DNA of 64,000 nt, from NCBI RefSeq assembly GCF_042237075.1, contig NZ_JBCGDC010000019.1:1-64000 (forward strand), in the 5' to 3' direction. How positions within the stretch are numbered: the first letter of the stretch is position 1; every line of letters begins with the position of its first letter. A program made the position numbers and the translations under genes. The notes beneath the pieces are model-generated. The model saw only the letters and a program-made list of their open reading frames with translations, ran no database searches and was not told the origin of the DNA. This document shows, piece by piece, positions 50,966 through 59,778 of the stretch. The stretch is from Polymorphospora lycopeni (GTDB lineage: Bacteria > Actinomycetota > Actinomycetes > Mycobacteriales > Micromonosporaceae).

Positions 50966-53119
50966 TCAGGCGCCCTTCCCCGTCTGGATGAAGCCCTCGT
51001 GGTGGCCGAGGATGATCCCTCCCGTAGGATGCCGCCACGCGACGTACCCGGTCCTCGGGTCGATCACCTCGAGCCGTACCAGGTTGCAGTGTGACAGCGG
51101 AATGAGAAGCCGGCTACGGGGTGCGATGGTGGCGGCCCGCTGGAGCAGGTTGCCGTTGATGTCCTTGTACCACGCCTCCAGGGTCTGGTAGCCGACGTTC
51201 TCGAAGTCGAGCGCGGCGAGCAACGGGTAGTTGCTGGTCCGCGCCACCGTGAGGTCCGTCGAGTAGGTGCGGCCGTCCGGGGCGTACGCGGTCAGCGTGT
51301 AGGTCACGTTGCCGTCGTGCGTGCCACCCCCGACGCTGCCCTCCCAGGTGCCCACACCGCCGTACGGGATGTCGGAGAGGGTGGTACCGCCCCTCCTGAC
51401 CACCACCCGGTCCGCCCCGGTCACGCGCCAGGTGAGGTTGACCGAGGTGTTGGCGCACGCGTGCACGGCAGTCGCCGACGAGGTGAAGTGGTCGACCTTC
51501 GGCCGGCCCGTTGTCCAGGCGGTGCCGTCGGCGGACGAACCCAGCTCGTGGCCGGACCGGCGGGGATAAACGCCGAAGTCGTACCGGGTCGTGGCGCTCA
51601 GACCCGTGATCGTGTACGTCATCTGGCCGGTTCCCGGGTTCGCCGCCAGCACCACGGTCGTGGCCGGGTTCGTGCTGCCGACCGGCCGCCAGGCGACGAC
51701 GTACTCGGCCTCGTTGTCGGCGTTGTCCTGCCAGCTGATCGTGATCGTCGAGTCGGTCCGGCCGGTCACGGTCAGCCCGGTCGGGTTGGCTAGCCGGGGC
51801 AGCAGGGTCGTGGCGCAGACCTCCGCCGCCGCCTCGGAGACCACGTTGAACGCGATGACCCGGTAGCAGTAGCGGGTGCCCGGGGTCAGGTCCCGGTCGG
51901 TCGTCCCGGTCGCCGGTACGGTGGCACGCCAGATCTCGGTCCAGGGGCCACCGGCCACCGACCGCTCGACCCGGTAGCCGTCCTCGGTGGTCGAGTTGTC
52001 CCGCCAGCCCAACGAGATGCTGGTCGCCTTGATGCCCCATTCGCCGAACGGCAGGATGGTGGGCGCGACGACCGGTGCCGGCAGCGTGTAGTCCCGGCAG
52101 CCGAGTTCCGTGTTGACCGTCCCGTACGACCGGTTGATGGCGTACGCGCAGATCCGGTGTGGTCCCGGCACCATCGTCGCCGGCAGGTCCGCGATGTCGA
52201 AGCCGCGCGCGGTGCCGTACCGCGGGTCCAGGTCGGAACGGTGACCGTCCGCGATCACGCTACGGACCCAGGTGCCGTCGTGGTAGAGGTCGACCTGGGT
52301 CGGGGTCGTCAGCTCGTCGGGGTCGACCGACCAGCCGCGCACCCGCACCTTGTCGCCGACCCGGGTGACCTCGTCGAGGGCGCCGAACGGGTTGTGCCGC
52401 ACCGAGTACGTGTGGCACCCGAGCACCTTGTCCGCACCGGCTCCGACGTTGACGGCCCGTACGCAGACGGTGTGGTCGCCGTCGGTCGGCCGCTCCGGCA
52501 CCGAGATGCTGAAGCCACGGGCGGTGCCGTACGCCGGGTAGTCGGCCAACGTTCCGGGCAGCTGCTGGTTCGCGAGCTTGCCGCCGACGAGCTGGTCACC
52601 GTGGTAGACCCGGACCTCGACGGCGGCGTTAGTGTCGCCGTCGACGGCCCAGCCGCGCAGCGTCAGCGACGTGCCGACCCGCTCCAGCGGTTCCAGTATG
52701 CCGACCGGGTCGACCGCGACGTTCAGCGTCCGGCAGCCGATCCCCGCGTCGTGGCCCGCACCGTTGTTGATCGCGGTGGCACACACGTTCGCGCCGGCCA
52801 CCGCCGGCACGGTGCCCGCGAACTGGCCGTTGGCGGCGGTCGTCACCGATCCGACCTTCCGGCCGCCGATGCTGATGTTGACCAGGACGTTGCCGCCGTC
52901 CGCGTCTTCGGCCCAGCCGGTCACCTGGATACCGGCCGGCACCCGGGTCGCCGTGCTCAGGCTGCCGATCGGGGGCAGGCCGGGGCCACCGGGGTCGCAG
53001 GCCGGCGGCGGGTTCGGCCGTTCGCAGAAGGGCCCGGCGTGGGCAGGTGTCGCCTGCACCACGAGTCCCCCCGTCGTGGCGAGCGCCGCGAACATCGCGG
53101 CACGGATACGTCTTCTCAC
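50966..53119 (-). CDS. Large secreted protein with fibronectin type III domains
   Basis: The 717-residue protein starts at GTG 53119 (GAGGGAG upstream) with a signal peptide ending TPAHA. The first half has repeated beta domains of about 100 residues, each with a pattern like RVGTSLTLRGWAVDGDT then VCVRAVNVGAG and LGCHTY (three copies). The middle has two FN3 modules (ISLGWRDNSTTEDGYRVERS and ITISWQDNADNEAEYVVAWR). The C-terminal 150 residues are unassigned. It is an extracellular or surface protein, probably carbohydrate- or protein-binding, with no enzymatic motif seen. Confidence 0.75.
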   Translation of the reverse strand: MRRRIRAAMFAALATTGGLVVQATPAHAGPFCERPNPPPACDPGGPGLPPIGSLSTATRVPAGIQVTGWAEDADGGNVLVNISIGGRKVGSVTTAANGQFAGTVPAVAGANVCATAINNGAGHDAGIGCRTLNVAVDPVGILEPLERVGTSLTLRGWAVDGDTNAAVEVRVYHGDQLVGGKLANQQLPGTLADYPAYGTARGFSISVPERPTDGDHTVCVRAVNVGAGADKVLGCHTYSVRHNPFGALDEVTRVGDKVRVRGWSVDPDELTTPTQVDLYHDGTWVRSVIADGHRSDLDPRYGTARGFDIADLPATMVPGPHRICAYAINRSYGTVNTELGCRDYTLPAPVVAPTILPFGEWGIKATSISLGWRDNSTTEDGYRVERSVAGGPWTEIWRATVPATGTTDRDLTPGTRYCYRVIAFNVVSEAAAEVCATTLLPRLANPTGLTVTGRTDSTITISWQDNADNEAEYVVAWRPVGSTNPATTVVLAANPGTGQMTYTITGLSATTRYDFGVYPRRSGHELGSSADGTAWTTGRPKVDHFTSSATAVHACANTSVNLTWRVTGADRVVVRRGGTTLSDIPYGGVGTWEGSVGGGTHDGNVTYTLTAYAPDGRTYSTDLTVARTSNYPLLAALDFENVGYQTLEAWYKDINGNLLQRAATIAPRSRLLIPLSHCNLVRLEVIDPRTGYVAWRHPTGGIILGHHEGFIQTGKGA

Positions 53120-53289
53120 TAGCTCCCTCTCTTGTGGAGAGGGCGGCGCCCCCCCGGACCGCCCGAGCCGCTCTATCCATTCTGGACAGGCGTCGGCCAT
53201 GCCGAGGCTGTCATGTGGATCTCCGAACGGCCGACGACTATCGGTTCGCCGACAATGTGGGGAACGCCACTCAGAATCTCTTGCGTCCC

Positions 53290-53620
53290 GCCGGGCGACT
53301 GCCCACAGTGGCGGGCCGCCGACGGTTCAGCAGGACCGCGCCGGCGCGGCACCACGCGAGCAGGTCGGCCGGGGCGGTCTCGGGGTCACCGCCGGCGGCT
53401 CGGACGGTGGCGTAGGTGTGCAGGGTCTTGAGGGCGGCCACGGTGCGGGCCCGCCACGCCGGCGCCTGGGAGTGGTGGTCGAACTGGACCGGGATCTGCC
53501 GGTCGAGGGTCAACACGAGCAGCGGAACCGGCCTTCGATCTGCGCCGGCACCTCCCGGAACGTGTCCGGTACCGGTTCGGCAGTACCAGGATGAGGTCGC
53601 CGTAGCTGAGGACGGTGTCG
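53290..53620 (-). pseudogene. Unidentified protein relic
   Basis: The minus-strand frame reads LVLTLDRQIPVQFDHHSQAP, AWRARTVAALKTLHTYATVR and PADLLAWCRAGAV, which looks like genuine protein but starts in mid-domain. Other frames just upstream carry SYGDLILVLPN, so there is at least one frameshift. I do not recognise the family. It is joined to an IS4-like relic. Confidence 0.35.
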
Positions 53621-53639
53621 GGTGTGGTGTTGGTGAAGC

Positions 53640-53760
53640 GGGTTCCGGCGGAACGTCTTGGTCAACACCCCAATCGCCACCCGATCCGGCAACCTGTCCC
53701 GCGCCGCCCTGACGATACGAGGCTCCCCCAGCCACGACGGAACACACTGAGCTTAAGGAA
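53640..53760 (-). mobile_element. IS4-like transposase N-terminal relic
   Basis: The minus strand encodes GEPRIVRAARDRLPDRVAIG then VLTKTF, resembling the start of IS4-group transposases (xDRVAIGVLTxxFP). Only about 35 codons remain. Between here and 54045 I see only the upstream region of the carboxypeptidase gene. Confidence 0.4.
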
Positions 53761-54045
53761 GCGGCATTGGGCCTTAGGTCTGGGGTCCGACCGGGGTCAA
53801 CCAACGCGACACCACCTCGACCGCCATGAAACTCAAGATTTTCTCAAGTGGCTCCGCCTGGGAGCGATCCAATTCACCGAGGACTTTAGGTTTGCCATAC
53901 GTCAATTGGCGTGGCCACCTCACCGAACCGGCCGTACGCAGGCGATGTGCACTCAGAAGGAGCAGGTTAATCATGGGAGCCGGGCAACCGAATGACGCCC
54001 GAATGATGAACCGGACACTGAACTTCTTCACCTAGAGGAGATCTG

Positions 54046-55251
54046 ATGAACCGACGTCTTTTGCTGTCGACAACTGTCGCAACAATGTGTGCCGTAACCC
54101 TGTTCGCGCCGGCCTCGGCAGCGGAGAACGGAAACGCCAACTGCGAGAATCTGCCCGGTAATCCTTCCGCCTCCGGCTGGACGAACTACGAGGAGCTCGG
54201 CAAGCAACTCGCCCAGATCGAGGCGACCAGCCACGGCCGCGTCGACGTGGACGTCATCGGACAGTCCCAGCGGGGCCGGGACATCTACGCGGCCCGGGTC
54301 GGCACCGGTGACCGCGTGCTCCTGATCACGAGCGAGATCCACGGCAACGAGAAGACCGGCACCGAGGCGCTGCTGAGCATGCTCAAGACCCTCGGGTCCA
54401 GCGGCAGCCCGCAGGCCCAGTTGATCCGCGAGAACCTGACCGTCGTCGCCGTCCCGAAGTTCAACCCCGACGCTGCGGAGCTGAACCGTCGGCAGAACGA
54501 CTTCCCGTGGAGCGAGGCGGTCGAGAAGTTCCCGCAGCTGGCCGGGACGACTCCGCCGTACTACTACAGCAACGGCGCACAGGGCTTCGACGTCAACCGC
54601 GACTTCAGTGCGGACCTCACCGCCGAGCCGTCGCCGGCGACTCGGCCCGCGAACGAGACCCTCCCCGGCATGTTCGTGACCAACGAGTCCCGGGCGCTGC
54701 GTGACCTGTACGTCGACCTGCGCAACGAGTTCGGCAAGGTCGATACCTACGTCGACCTGCACCACATGGGCCCGTGCAACCAGAACAACGACAGCGACCA
54801 GTACGTGACGGTGGCCCTGGACTTTCCGCCGCTCGGCTCCGAGATCGACGGCAACCCGCGGTACGCCGACTGGCCGCTGCTCGACCAGGACAGCTCCCGT
54901 CGGCACGCGCTTGCCGCCGCCCAGGGCATGATCCAGCACGGCGGCAACGGCAACGCCCAGAACTCGCCGTTCGTCGGCGGGGTCAGCCAGTACGTGCACT
55001 ACCAGGTCGCCGACGGGTACAGCTTCGACCGCGACTACGCCGGGCAGGCCCGGTCGGCGTTCGCCCTCAACGGCAGCGCGACCGTCCTGTTCGAGGTGCG
55101 CGGCCAGTCCCACGCCTGGGGCCAGAAGCAGAAGGGCCAGCTGACCAAGGCCGTCGAGGCCGGCATCGTCGGGATCGCCGAGCGGATGGCGGATGGGTCC
55201 GTCGACAACCTGAACCACGCCGATTTCTACCAGCTGCCCAAGTACTGGTGA
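54046..55251 (+). CDS. Secreted M14-family zinc carboxypeptidase
   Basis: The 401-residue protein has a signal peptide (about 1-26, cleavage after ASAA) and the M14 fold: WTNYEELGKQLAQIEATSHG, the zinc HxxE motif in SEIHGNEKTGTEALLSML, KFNPDAAELNRRQND and GFDVNRDFSADLTAEPSPAT (substrate Asn-Arg), the third zinc His in YVDLHHMGPCNQNNDSDQYV and a late Glu in TVLFEVRGQSHAWGQ as the general base. It trims C-terminal residues from peptides outside the cell. The ATG at 54046 follows AGAGGAG. A strong terminator follows the stop. Confidence 0.9.
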   Translation: MNRRLLLSTTVATMCAVTLFAPASAAENGNANCENLPGNPSASGWTNYEELGKQLAQIEATSHGRVDVDVIGQSQRGRDIYAARVGTGDRVLLITSEIHGNEKTGTEALLSMLKTLGSSGSPQAQLIRENLTVVAVPKFNPDAAELNRRQNDFPWSEAVEKFPQLAGTTPPYYYSNGAQGFDVNRDFSADLTAEPSPATRPANETLPGMFVTNESRALRDLYVDLRNEFGKVDTYVDLHHMGPCNQNNDSDQYVTVALDFPPLGSEIDGNPRYADWPLLDQDSSRRHALAAAQGMIQHGGNGNAQNSPFVGGVSQYVHYQVADGYSFDRDYAGQARSAFALNGSATVLFEVRGQSHAWGQKQKGQLTKAVEAGIVGIAERMADGSVDNLNHADFYQLPKYW

Positions 55252-55292
55252 GGCCGTAGAGCCGGTACGGCAGCCAGCCGCACCGGGTGATC

Positions 55293-55338
55293 ACGCCCGG
55301 AGGCCACTTCCCAGCGATGGGGGGTGGCCTCCGGGCGT
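55293..55338 (+). terminator. Terminator of the carboxypeptidase gene
   Basis: ACGCCCGGAGGCCAC (55293-55307) pairs exactly with GTGGCCTCCGGGCGT (55324-55338), a 15-bp stem with a 16-nt loop, 42 bases after the stop. The following 55340-55620 contains only short, unconvincing frames. Confidence 0.8.
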
Positions 55339-55622
55339 CGTGAGGTCGCCGGCAGGGTTCGCCGTGACGGTCATGCCGCCGCCGGGGTGGTGCGGTGTCG
55401 GGATCGACGCCCAGGGCTGTACACCAGCGTTTGCCGAGGGCGAGCATGGCGTCGGTGTCGTCGTCGGTGACCTTGTGCGTCGCGCCAGATCCGGGTCAGG
55501 GGTCCGGGCGTGACGCACGCCAGCAGCCGGGGAGCCTTCCTCGCGGCCGGATGATCCGGGAAGATGCACCCGGCACCAGCAACCGGGCTTCCGTATCGCC
55601 ACCTATCCGGACATCGCGATAG

Positions 55623-55841
55623 TCACTCGTCGTCGGGGCCGACCCAGAACAGACCGCGCTCAGTCAGATCGGGGGCATACTCCAGCACGATGTACCAGCC
55701 AGGGCGGTCGTCGGGCGGCCGGACGCCGCGCGACGCGGCGTAGGCAGTCAGCTCGTGCGTGTCGAGGTCGTGCACCCGCTCGTTCAGCGCGGCCAGGGTT
55801 GCGGGGTCGGCCCACACCTGGCGGTCGTCAGCGTCGATCAT
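55623..55841 (-). CDS. Candidate immunity protein for the deaminase toxin, 72 aa
   Basis: The acidic protein (MIDADDRQVWADPATLAALN, ending GLFWVGPDDE) overlaps the stop of the deaminase gene by 14 bases, where an immunity gene is expected. It has no membrane segment and no similarity I recognise, and it is not Imm1-like. An acidic, small, coupled product fits a toxin inhibitor. That role is inferred from position only. Confidence 0.5.
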   Translation of the reverse strand: MIDADDRQVWADPATLAALNERVHDLDTHELTAYAASRGVRPPDDRPGWYIVLEYAPDLTERGLFWVGPDDE

Positions 55842-56247
55842 CGGTCAGTCCCTCCCCGGTCCCTTTGAAGTCCCACAGCCGCACGGACCCGTTGCCGTAC
55901 ACCTGGTAGACGGTCACCCGGTAACCTACCGGCAGCGTCGCCTTGAGGTTCTCGGTGCAGCCGTCCTCGCCCTGACAGGGTCGCATGTTCATGTAGAGAA
56001 CCGCCGAGCGCACGCCGTGCCGGCGCATGTACGCGGTCGCGTTCGACTCCACGTGGTGAACGAAACGCATCGACCGGCGCGGCGCGGCAAGATCTTCCGC
56101 CGCACCGGTGTCACCCGGCCCGACGAGAGGCGTCAGAGGTCGCCCGTCCACGTCGTACAAACGCCCTGCGGCCACATCCCGCCCGACGTACCGACGGATT
56201 TCTTCGACTGCGGAACGGTTCGGTGGTATTCGAGCCGGTGCTGTCAC
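55828..56247 (-). CDS. DddA-like (SCP1.201-type) deaminase domain
   Basis: The 139-residue product contains the pre-toxin segment RRYVGRDVAAGRLYDVDGRP and an apparently complete catalytic domain: FVHHVESNATAYMRRHG with the H-x-E motif, AVLYMNMRPCQGEDGC with both zinc cysteines, and TLPVGYRVTVYQV. The known family deaminates cytosine in DNA to poison competitors or shape genomes. The GTG at 56247 has no good ribosome site, and the frame continues upstream to 56290. It is therefore probably the second half of a longer toxin whose N-terminal part (56283-56639) is one frame away. Confidence 0.75.
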   Translation of the reverse strand: MTAPARIPPNRSAVEEIRRYVGRDVAAGRLYDVDGRPLTPLVGPGDTGAAEDLAAPRRSMRFVHHVESNATAYMRRHGVRSAVLYMNMRPCQGEDGCTENLKATLPVGYRVTVYQVYGNGSVRLWDFKGTGEGLTDDRR

Positions 56248-56282
56248 GGGTGCCGGGACGACCCTCTGTCCGCCACCCGAAG

Positions 56283-56639
56283 TCAGTTTCCCGAGCTACC
56301 GGCCCTTCTCGCCTCGCCGATCGCCGCCTCGACCTGCTCCCTGGCAGCGTCGACGTGCTGACCAACCCCGGCCAGGACCTGAAGGATCGCATCCAGCCTG
56401 GCCAGCAGAGGCCCAGGATCGCCACCGTGCAGGACCGCCGCGGCCTTCTGCTTGGCCTGGTCGACCTGCCCAATACAACCACCGACTCCAGCACGGATCC
56501 CGTTGAGCTTCTCCATCACTGGGCGGAGCATCGCGACGGTTTCCTGCGGGGTCGACTGCCGCGGGACGGCAGCCAAGACCGTTGTGGCCTCACCCGCCAG
56601 GACAGCCAGGCCCCCGATCTCCGTCTGGACCTGCGGCAA
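56283..56639 (-). CDS. Helical N-terminal part of the deaminase toxin (DUF6244-like)
   Basis: The 118-residue frame is almost all alpha-helical (VQTEIGGLAVLAGEATTVLA, LRPVMEKLNGIRAGVGGCIG, ILQVLAGVGQHVDAAREQVE) and ends AAIGEARRAGSSGN. The same ending, VEAAMAGAKSTGSSG, occurs in the toxin relic at 5336-5961, where it leads into the deaminase. Here a TGA at 56283 intervenes and the deaminase continues in another frame. It resembles the DUF6244-type N-terminal modules of actinobacterial toxins. The start is uncertain (TTG at 56639). Confidence 0.6.
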   Translation of the reverse strand: MPQVQTEIGGLAVLAGEATTVLAAVPRQSTPQETVAMLRPVMEKLNGIRAGVGGCIGQVDQAKQKAAAVLHGGDPGPLLARLDAILQVLAGVGQHVDAAREQVEAAIGEARRAGSSGN

Positions 56640-56663
56640 GATCGTCCTGAGCGTCGACGACGT

Positions 56664-56691
56664 ACCGAGGGCTGATCCCTCAGCCCTCGGT
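56664..56691 (-). terminator. Strong stem-loop between WGR gene and toxin module
   Basis: ACCGAGGGCTGA (56664-56675) pairs perfectly with TCAGCCCTCGGT (56680-56691) around a TCCC loop, 70 bases after the WGR-protein stop. It separates that gene from the toxin module downstream. Confidence 0.75.
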
Positions 56692-56760
56692 CAATTCCCG
56701 CGTTGGTGGGACCGTCGCGCGACGCCAGCCGGCAGGTTCGGGGGGCTTGGGTCCCTGGTG

Positions 56761-58182
56761 TCACCGCAGGCGGCGGATGTCGCCGTATGCGCGGTAGAAG
56801 CCGCCCCGGCCGGCCTCGCGGACGTCGGTGACCAGGTAGCGCGCCCCGGGCTCGCGGATGCCCTTGGGGAACTGCACCGACCAGCCCCGGTGGTAGCCGG
56901 TGCTGAGCACGTGCACCCGCAGCCGGCCGCCCTCCTCCACGCACTCCACCATCACGCCGTTGCTGGCGTCGGCGACCACCTCGACCTGGGTCACCGCAGC
57001 CGGCTCCGGCATCCGGGTGGGGGCCTTGACGTCGACCACGTCGGGCACGTTGCCCTCCTCAGCCGCCCGGATCGCCGGCTCGCTGGCGTCGATGCAGGCG
57101 AGTTGGCCGCTGGTGGTCACCACGTAGAGCCGCTGGTCGTGGTACTGCATCGAGTACGCCGAGCCGCAGCCGGTGCCGAGCTTCCACAGCCGGGTGCCGT
57201 CGGCGGCGAAGCAGTAGATCGAGGACTGGCTGTCGCCGGCGAAGACGTACCGGCCGTCCTCGGCGGTGGCGCAGGAGAAGACCGGCGCGTCGGCGCGGTA
57301 CGTCTGGGCGGCGCGGCCGTTCTTGCCGATCCGGACCACCTCGCGGGTCGCGGTGCCGGCGAAGACGGCGTCGCGCTCCTGCCAGCCGAACAGCACCGAG
57401 CCGGTACGGGTGTGCCACTGCTCCTGTCCGGTGCGCCAGTCGTACCGGCTGACGCCGGTGGAGTCGCCGTGGTAGACGGCGTCGGTGTCGCAGCGGACCA
57501 TCCAGGCCGATTTGCCGCGCCCACCCCGGCGCCAGAGGAACTCGTCCTCGTGGTCGATGGCGGCGATGCCGCCGTCGGCGTCGGAGACCCCGAGTACGCC
57601 GTCGTGGATGTCCAGCCAGTAGATGTCGATGTCGGGGGCGATGGCGTACGCCACTCGGGGGATCTTGCCGGAGAGGTCGTAGACGTTGCCGTCATCGCAG
57701 CCGGCGTAGATCCAGGCGTCGTCGGCGACGATGCACTTGACCCCGTCGGGGAGGCGGACCTGGTCCAGGACTCGGGCGTCGTGGTCAAGTGTGGTGATCA
57801 CACCGCGCTCGTTGCCCACCATGCAGGTGCGGCCGTCGATGAAGATGCCGAACGCGGGGGCACCGGAGTTGTACCGCCAGAGCACCGGGGCGGTGCGGGC
57901 GGTCGAGCGGGTGCTGACGATCTGCCGCCGGGAGACGGACCGCTTCTGGCGCACGCCGCGCACCGCCGGGGCGTACCCCTTGCGGACCTTCTCGCCGATC
58001 TTCTTCGCGGCGGCGGCCCGCGCCCGCGCATTGTCGGGGTAGCCGGTGGTCTTCACCTGGCCCTGGTCGCCGATCCGGCCGTAGCTCACGGTCAGGGTGG
58101 TGTCGTCGACCACCACCTCGTAGAACTTGTGCGCTCCACCGTCCGATTCGGACAGTTCGAGGTAGGTCGTCTCCTGCGACAT
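56761..58182 (-). CDS. WGR-domain protein with PQQ-like beta-propeller
   Basis: The 473-residue protein has an N-terminal WGR-like domain (about 1-75: YLELSESDGGAHKFYEVVVD, VSYGRIGDQGQVKTTGY, AKKIGEKVRKGYAP) followed by a seven-bladed propeller of PQQ/WD type (LWRYNSGAPAFGIFIDGRTC, WIYAGCDDGNVYDLSG, FLWRRGGRGKSAWMVRCDTD, VFAGDSQSSIYCFAADGTRL). WGR domains read nucleic acid or protein signals in DNA-damage contexts, but no enzymatic domain is attached. The ATG at 58182 follows GGAGGA. It is a single gene with its own terminator. Confidence 0.85.
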   Translation of the reverse strand: MSQETTYLELSESDGGAHKFYEVVVDDTTLTVSYGRIGDQGQVKTTGYPDNARARAAAAKKIGEKVRKGYAPAVRGVRQKRSVSRRQIVSTRSTARTAPVLWRYNSGAPAFGIFIDGRTCMVGNERGVITTLDHDARVLDQVRLPDGVKCIVADDAWIYAGCDDGNVYDLSGKIPRVAYAIAPDIDIYWLDIHDGVLGVSDADGGIAAIDHEDEFLWRRGGRGKSAWMVRCDTDAVYHGDSTGVSRYDWRTGQEQWHTRTGSVLFGWQERDAVFAGTATREVVRIGKNGRAAQTYRADAPVFSCATAEDGRYVFAGDSQSSIYCFAADGTRLWKLGTGCGSAYSMQYHDQRLYVVTTSGQLACIDASEPAIRAAEEGNVPDVVDVKAPTRMPEPAAVTQVEVVADASNGVMVECVEEGGRLRVHVLSTGYHRGWSVQFPKGIREPGARYLVTDVREAGRGGFYRAYGDIRRLR

Positions 58183-58362
58183 GCGGGTCCTCCGAGGGGG
58201 TCGGCGCCGGCCCTGACCGGGTGGCGTGCCCACGCTAACCGCTCCCACCGACAAGATCCGCACCTCGGTCTTGCGTCTGAGGCGCGGGTTGAGCGGCAGG
58301 TCCCCACCGGACCTTGGTGCGACCTGTGCTACCCCGCCGGCCGCACCAGGGACCAGCCGATG

Positions 58363-58745
58363 TCAGAGCGGGATGACGCGGCTGCGGCGGTCGGCGGTGG
58401 CTTGGTCGAGGCCGGTGGAGTCCAGCTCCAGCAGCTGCACGACCGGGTCCAGGTTCACGCCGGCCGGGAAGAGGGATGCTGATGGTCCCGTTGACCGGTG
58501 ACCCCTGTGTCGTGGCGCTCCACTGGCCTCGTACGACGTTGCTGTCGGGGCCGGTCGCGACGATCTGTGCCTGTAGGGCCTTCTGAGTGCCGGTCGTGCC
58601 GATCGCCGCGCTGAACGAGCCGGTCGACGGATCCTCGGTGACCGACAGTTTGACGCCGTTGGCCACGTTGACCACGGCCGCGATGGTCAGGCCACGGACC
58701 GCGAACGACAGCTCGGCGGATCTATCCGCGTCGTCGAGCCCGGTC
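58363..58745 (-). pseudogene. Frameshifted relic of an unidentified protein
   Basis: A continuous stretch (TGLDDADRSAELSFAVRGLT, VNVANGVKLSVTEDPSTGSF, VVRGQWSATTQGSPVNGTIS) continues after a frameshift near 58475 as FPAGVNLDPVVQLLELDSTG and ends at 58363. The protein-like composition and loss of frame indicate a decayed gene. The family is not recognised. Confidence 0.4.
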
Positions 58746-58830
58746 ACGCGGTAGCCGACCCGCTCGCGAGCCCCTGCGAATCGCCGCGAACAGTTCGACC
58801 TTCGACATCTTCGACATCGGCGGCATCGGC
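58745..58830 (-). mobile_element. IS21-like transposase N-terminal relic
   Basis: MSKVELFAAIRRGSRAG (ATG at 58808, minus strand) matches the start of IS21 IstA-type transposases (MxSKVELFEAIRRDxR). It is cut off after about 20 codons. Repeats resembling IS21 ends lie at 58871 and 59580. Confidence 0.5.
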
Positions 58831-58870
58831 GGACCTCCGCCCCGACCAGCCGATGCTCCCACCGCGCCGG

Positions 58871-58898
58871 TGGCGCCGAAACTCGCTTACATCGACTC
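58871..58898. repeat. IS21-end-like repeat, copy 1 (copy 2 at 59580-59607)
   Basis: TGGCGCCGAAACTC followed by TTACATCGACTC here and TTGACACCGACTC at 59580-59607, each followed about 20 bases later by CGGTGGCGCT. Such multiple subterminal repeats are typical of IS21 termini. The two copies bracket the gene at 59088-59501. Confidence 0.55.
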
Positions 58899-59087
58899 AC
58901 CCGATCGAGGCCGCTGTCCGGTGGCGCTCATACCCAGTAACAAACCCAAGGTCAAGGCCCATGCCAACGATCCAAAGCGTGAGAGTACGCGTGTCGATCA
59001 AGAAGCACGAATGATCGTGAAAGGCATTCGCGCGGGAACGCGCGACGCGCTGGCGGCTGCTTCGTATGCTGCGCCCCAGGAGGTCAC

Positions 59088-59501
59088 ATGACGAACGCTG
59101 AACTGATCGATCGACTGATCGAGGAGACTGCCCAAGCACCTGACTGGCGTGGCGGCCTTGCCCGTCCAGGGCACCTCCCCCTGTTCAACAGCTTGGGACC
59201 CGTCATGTACTTGACCCCGGCGGGCGATGTCGTCATGAATGACGAGGAGGACGGCCCGTTGCGGCTGGCCGATCAAGCCGAGCGCGACTTCGCGCTGGCC
59301 AGAGCCGCTGAGCAGTATCCGGAACTTGCTTACCTGAAGCCTTTGCGGCCGCAACTCGCAGCCACCTGCGACCGATGCTGCGGCCGGGGCAAGGTGACGC
59401 TCTCGCAGGGGACGATCTTGCCCTGGCGCGATGGACAGGAACCCGAGTGGGTCTTGTACTGCCCGGGGTGCAACAGCCTCGGATGGACCGTGACCGGCTG
59501 A
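59088..59501 (+). CDS. Hypothetical zinc-ribbon protein, 137 aa
   Basis: The ATG at 59088 has an AGGAGG site 6 bases upstream. The first 90 residues are acidic and helical (IDRLIEETAQAPDWRGGLAR, DQAERDFALARAAEQYPELA). The C-terminal 45 hold a four-cysteine zinc ribbon, CDRCCGRGKV and CPGCNSLGW, about 35 residues apart. I do not recognise a named family; zinc ribbons of this kind often mediate nucleic-acid or protein contacts. It lies between two IS21-end-like repeats, suggesting that it was carried by a mobile element. Confidence 0.65.
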   Translation: MTNAELIDRLIEETAQAPDWRGGLARPGHLPLFNSLGPVMYLTPAGDVVMNDEEDGPLRLADQAERDFALARAAEQYPELAYLKPLRPQLAATCDRCCGRGKVTLSQGTILPWRDGQEPEWVLYCPGCNSLGWTVTG

Positions 59502-59579
59502 CCTCTGCACCCGCCCCGCTGCCCGGCAGTAGCGTCTGGCCGGCCTGGTCGACCTTCCGCGTGCAAGGGTCACCGCGAC

Positions 59580-59607
59580 TGGCGCCGAAACTCATTGACA
59601 CCGACTC
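59580..59607. repeat. IS21-end-like repeat, copy 2
   Basis: Copy of the element at 58871-58898 (TGGCGCCGAAACTC-x2-TTGACACCGACTC). The surrounding 59502-59778 has no convincing gene. Confidence 0.55.
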
Positions 59608-59778
59608 CGACCGGAAGTCGGTGGCGCTGAAAGCAACTGACATCCGGCGCCCGAACGCGCTAACAAACTCAACCCGCCGTACTCGCAAACCAAGCCGCCG
59701 TGCCGGAACCCGCCTCCAGCCCGGCGGCCGTTTGCCGGCAACGGTAGCCCGCCCCGGCCGCCCTGACTGATCGGCGGC

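Noticed and set aside
53955..54034. 20-aa leader-like ORF (MGAGQPNDARMMNRTLNFFT) just before the carboxypeptidase
   Set aside because: There is a possible ribosome site but no run of regulatory codons or paired hairpins; attenuation cannot be supported.
56452..58482. 676-aa plus-strand ORF opposite the WGR gene
   Set aside because: It is antisense to a propeller protein with clear repeats; no domain is visible.
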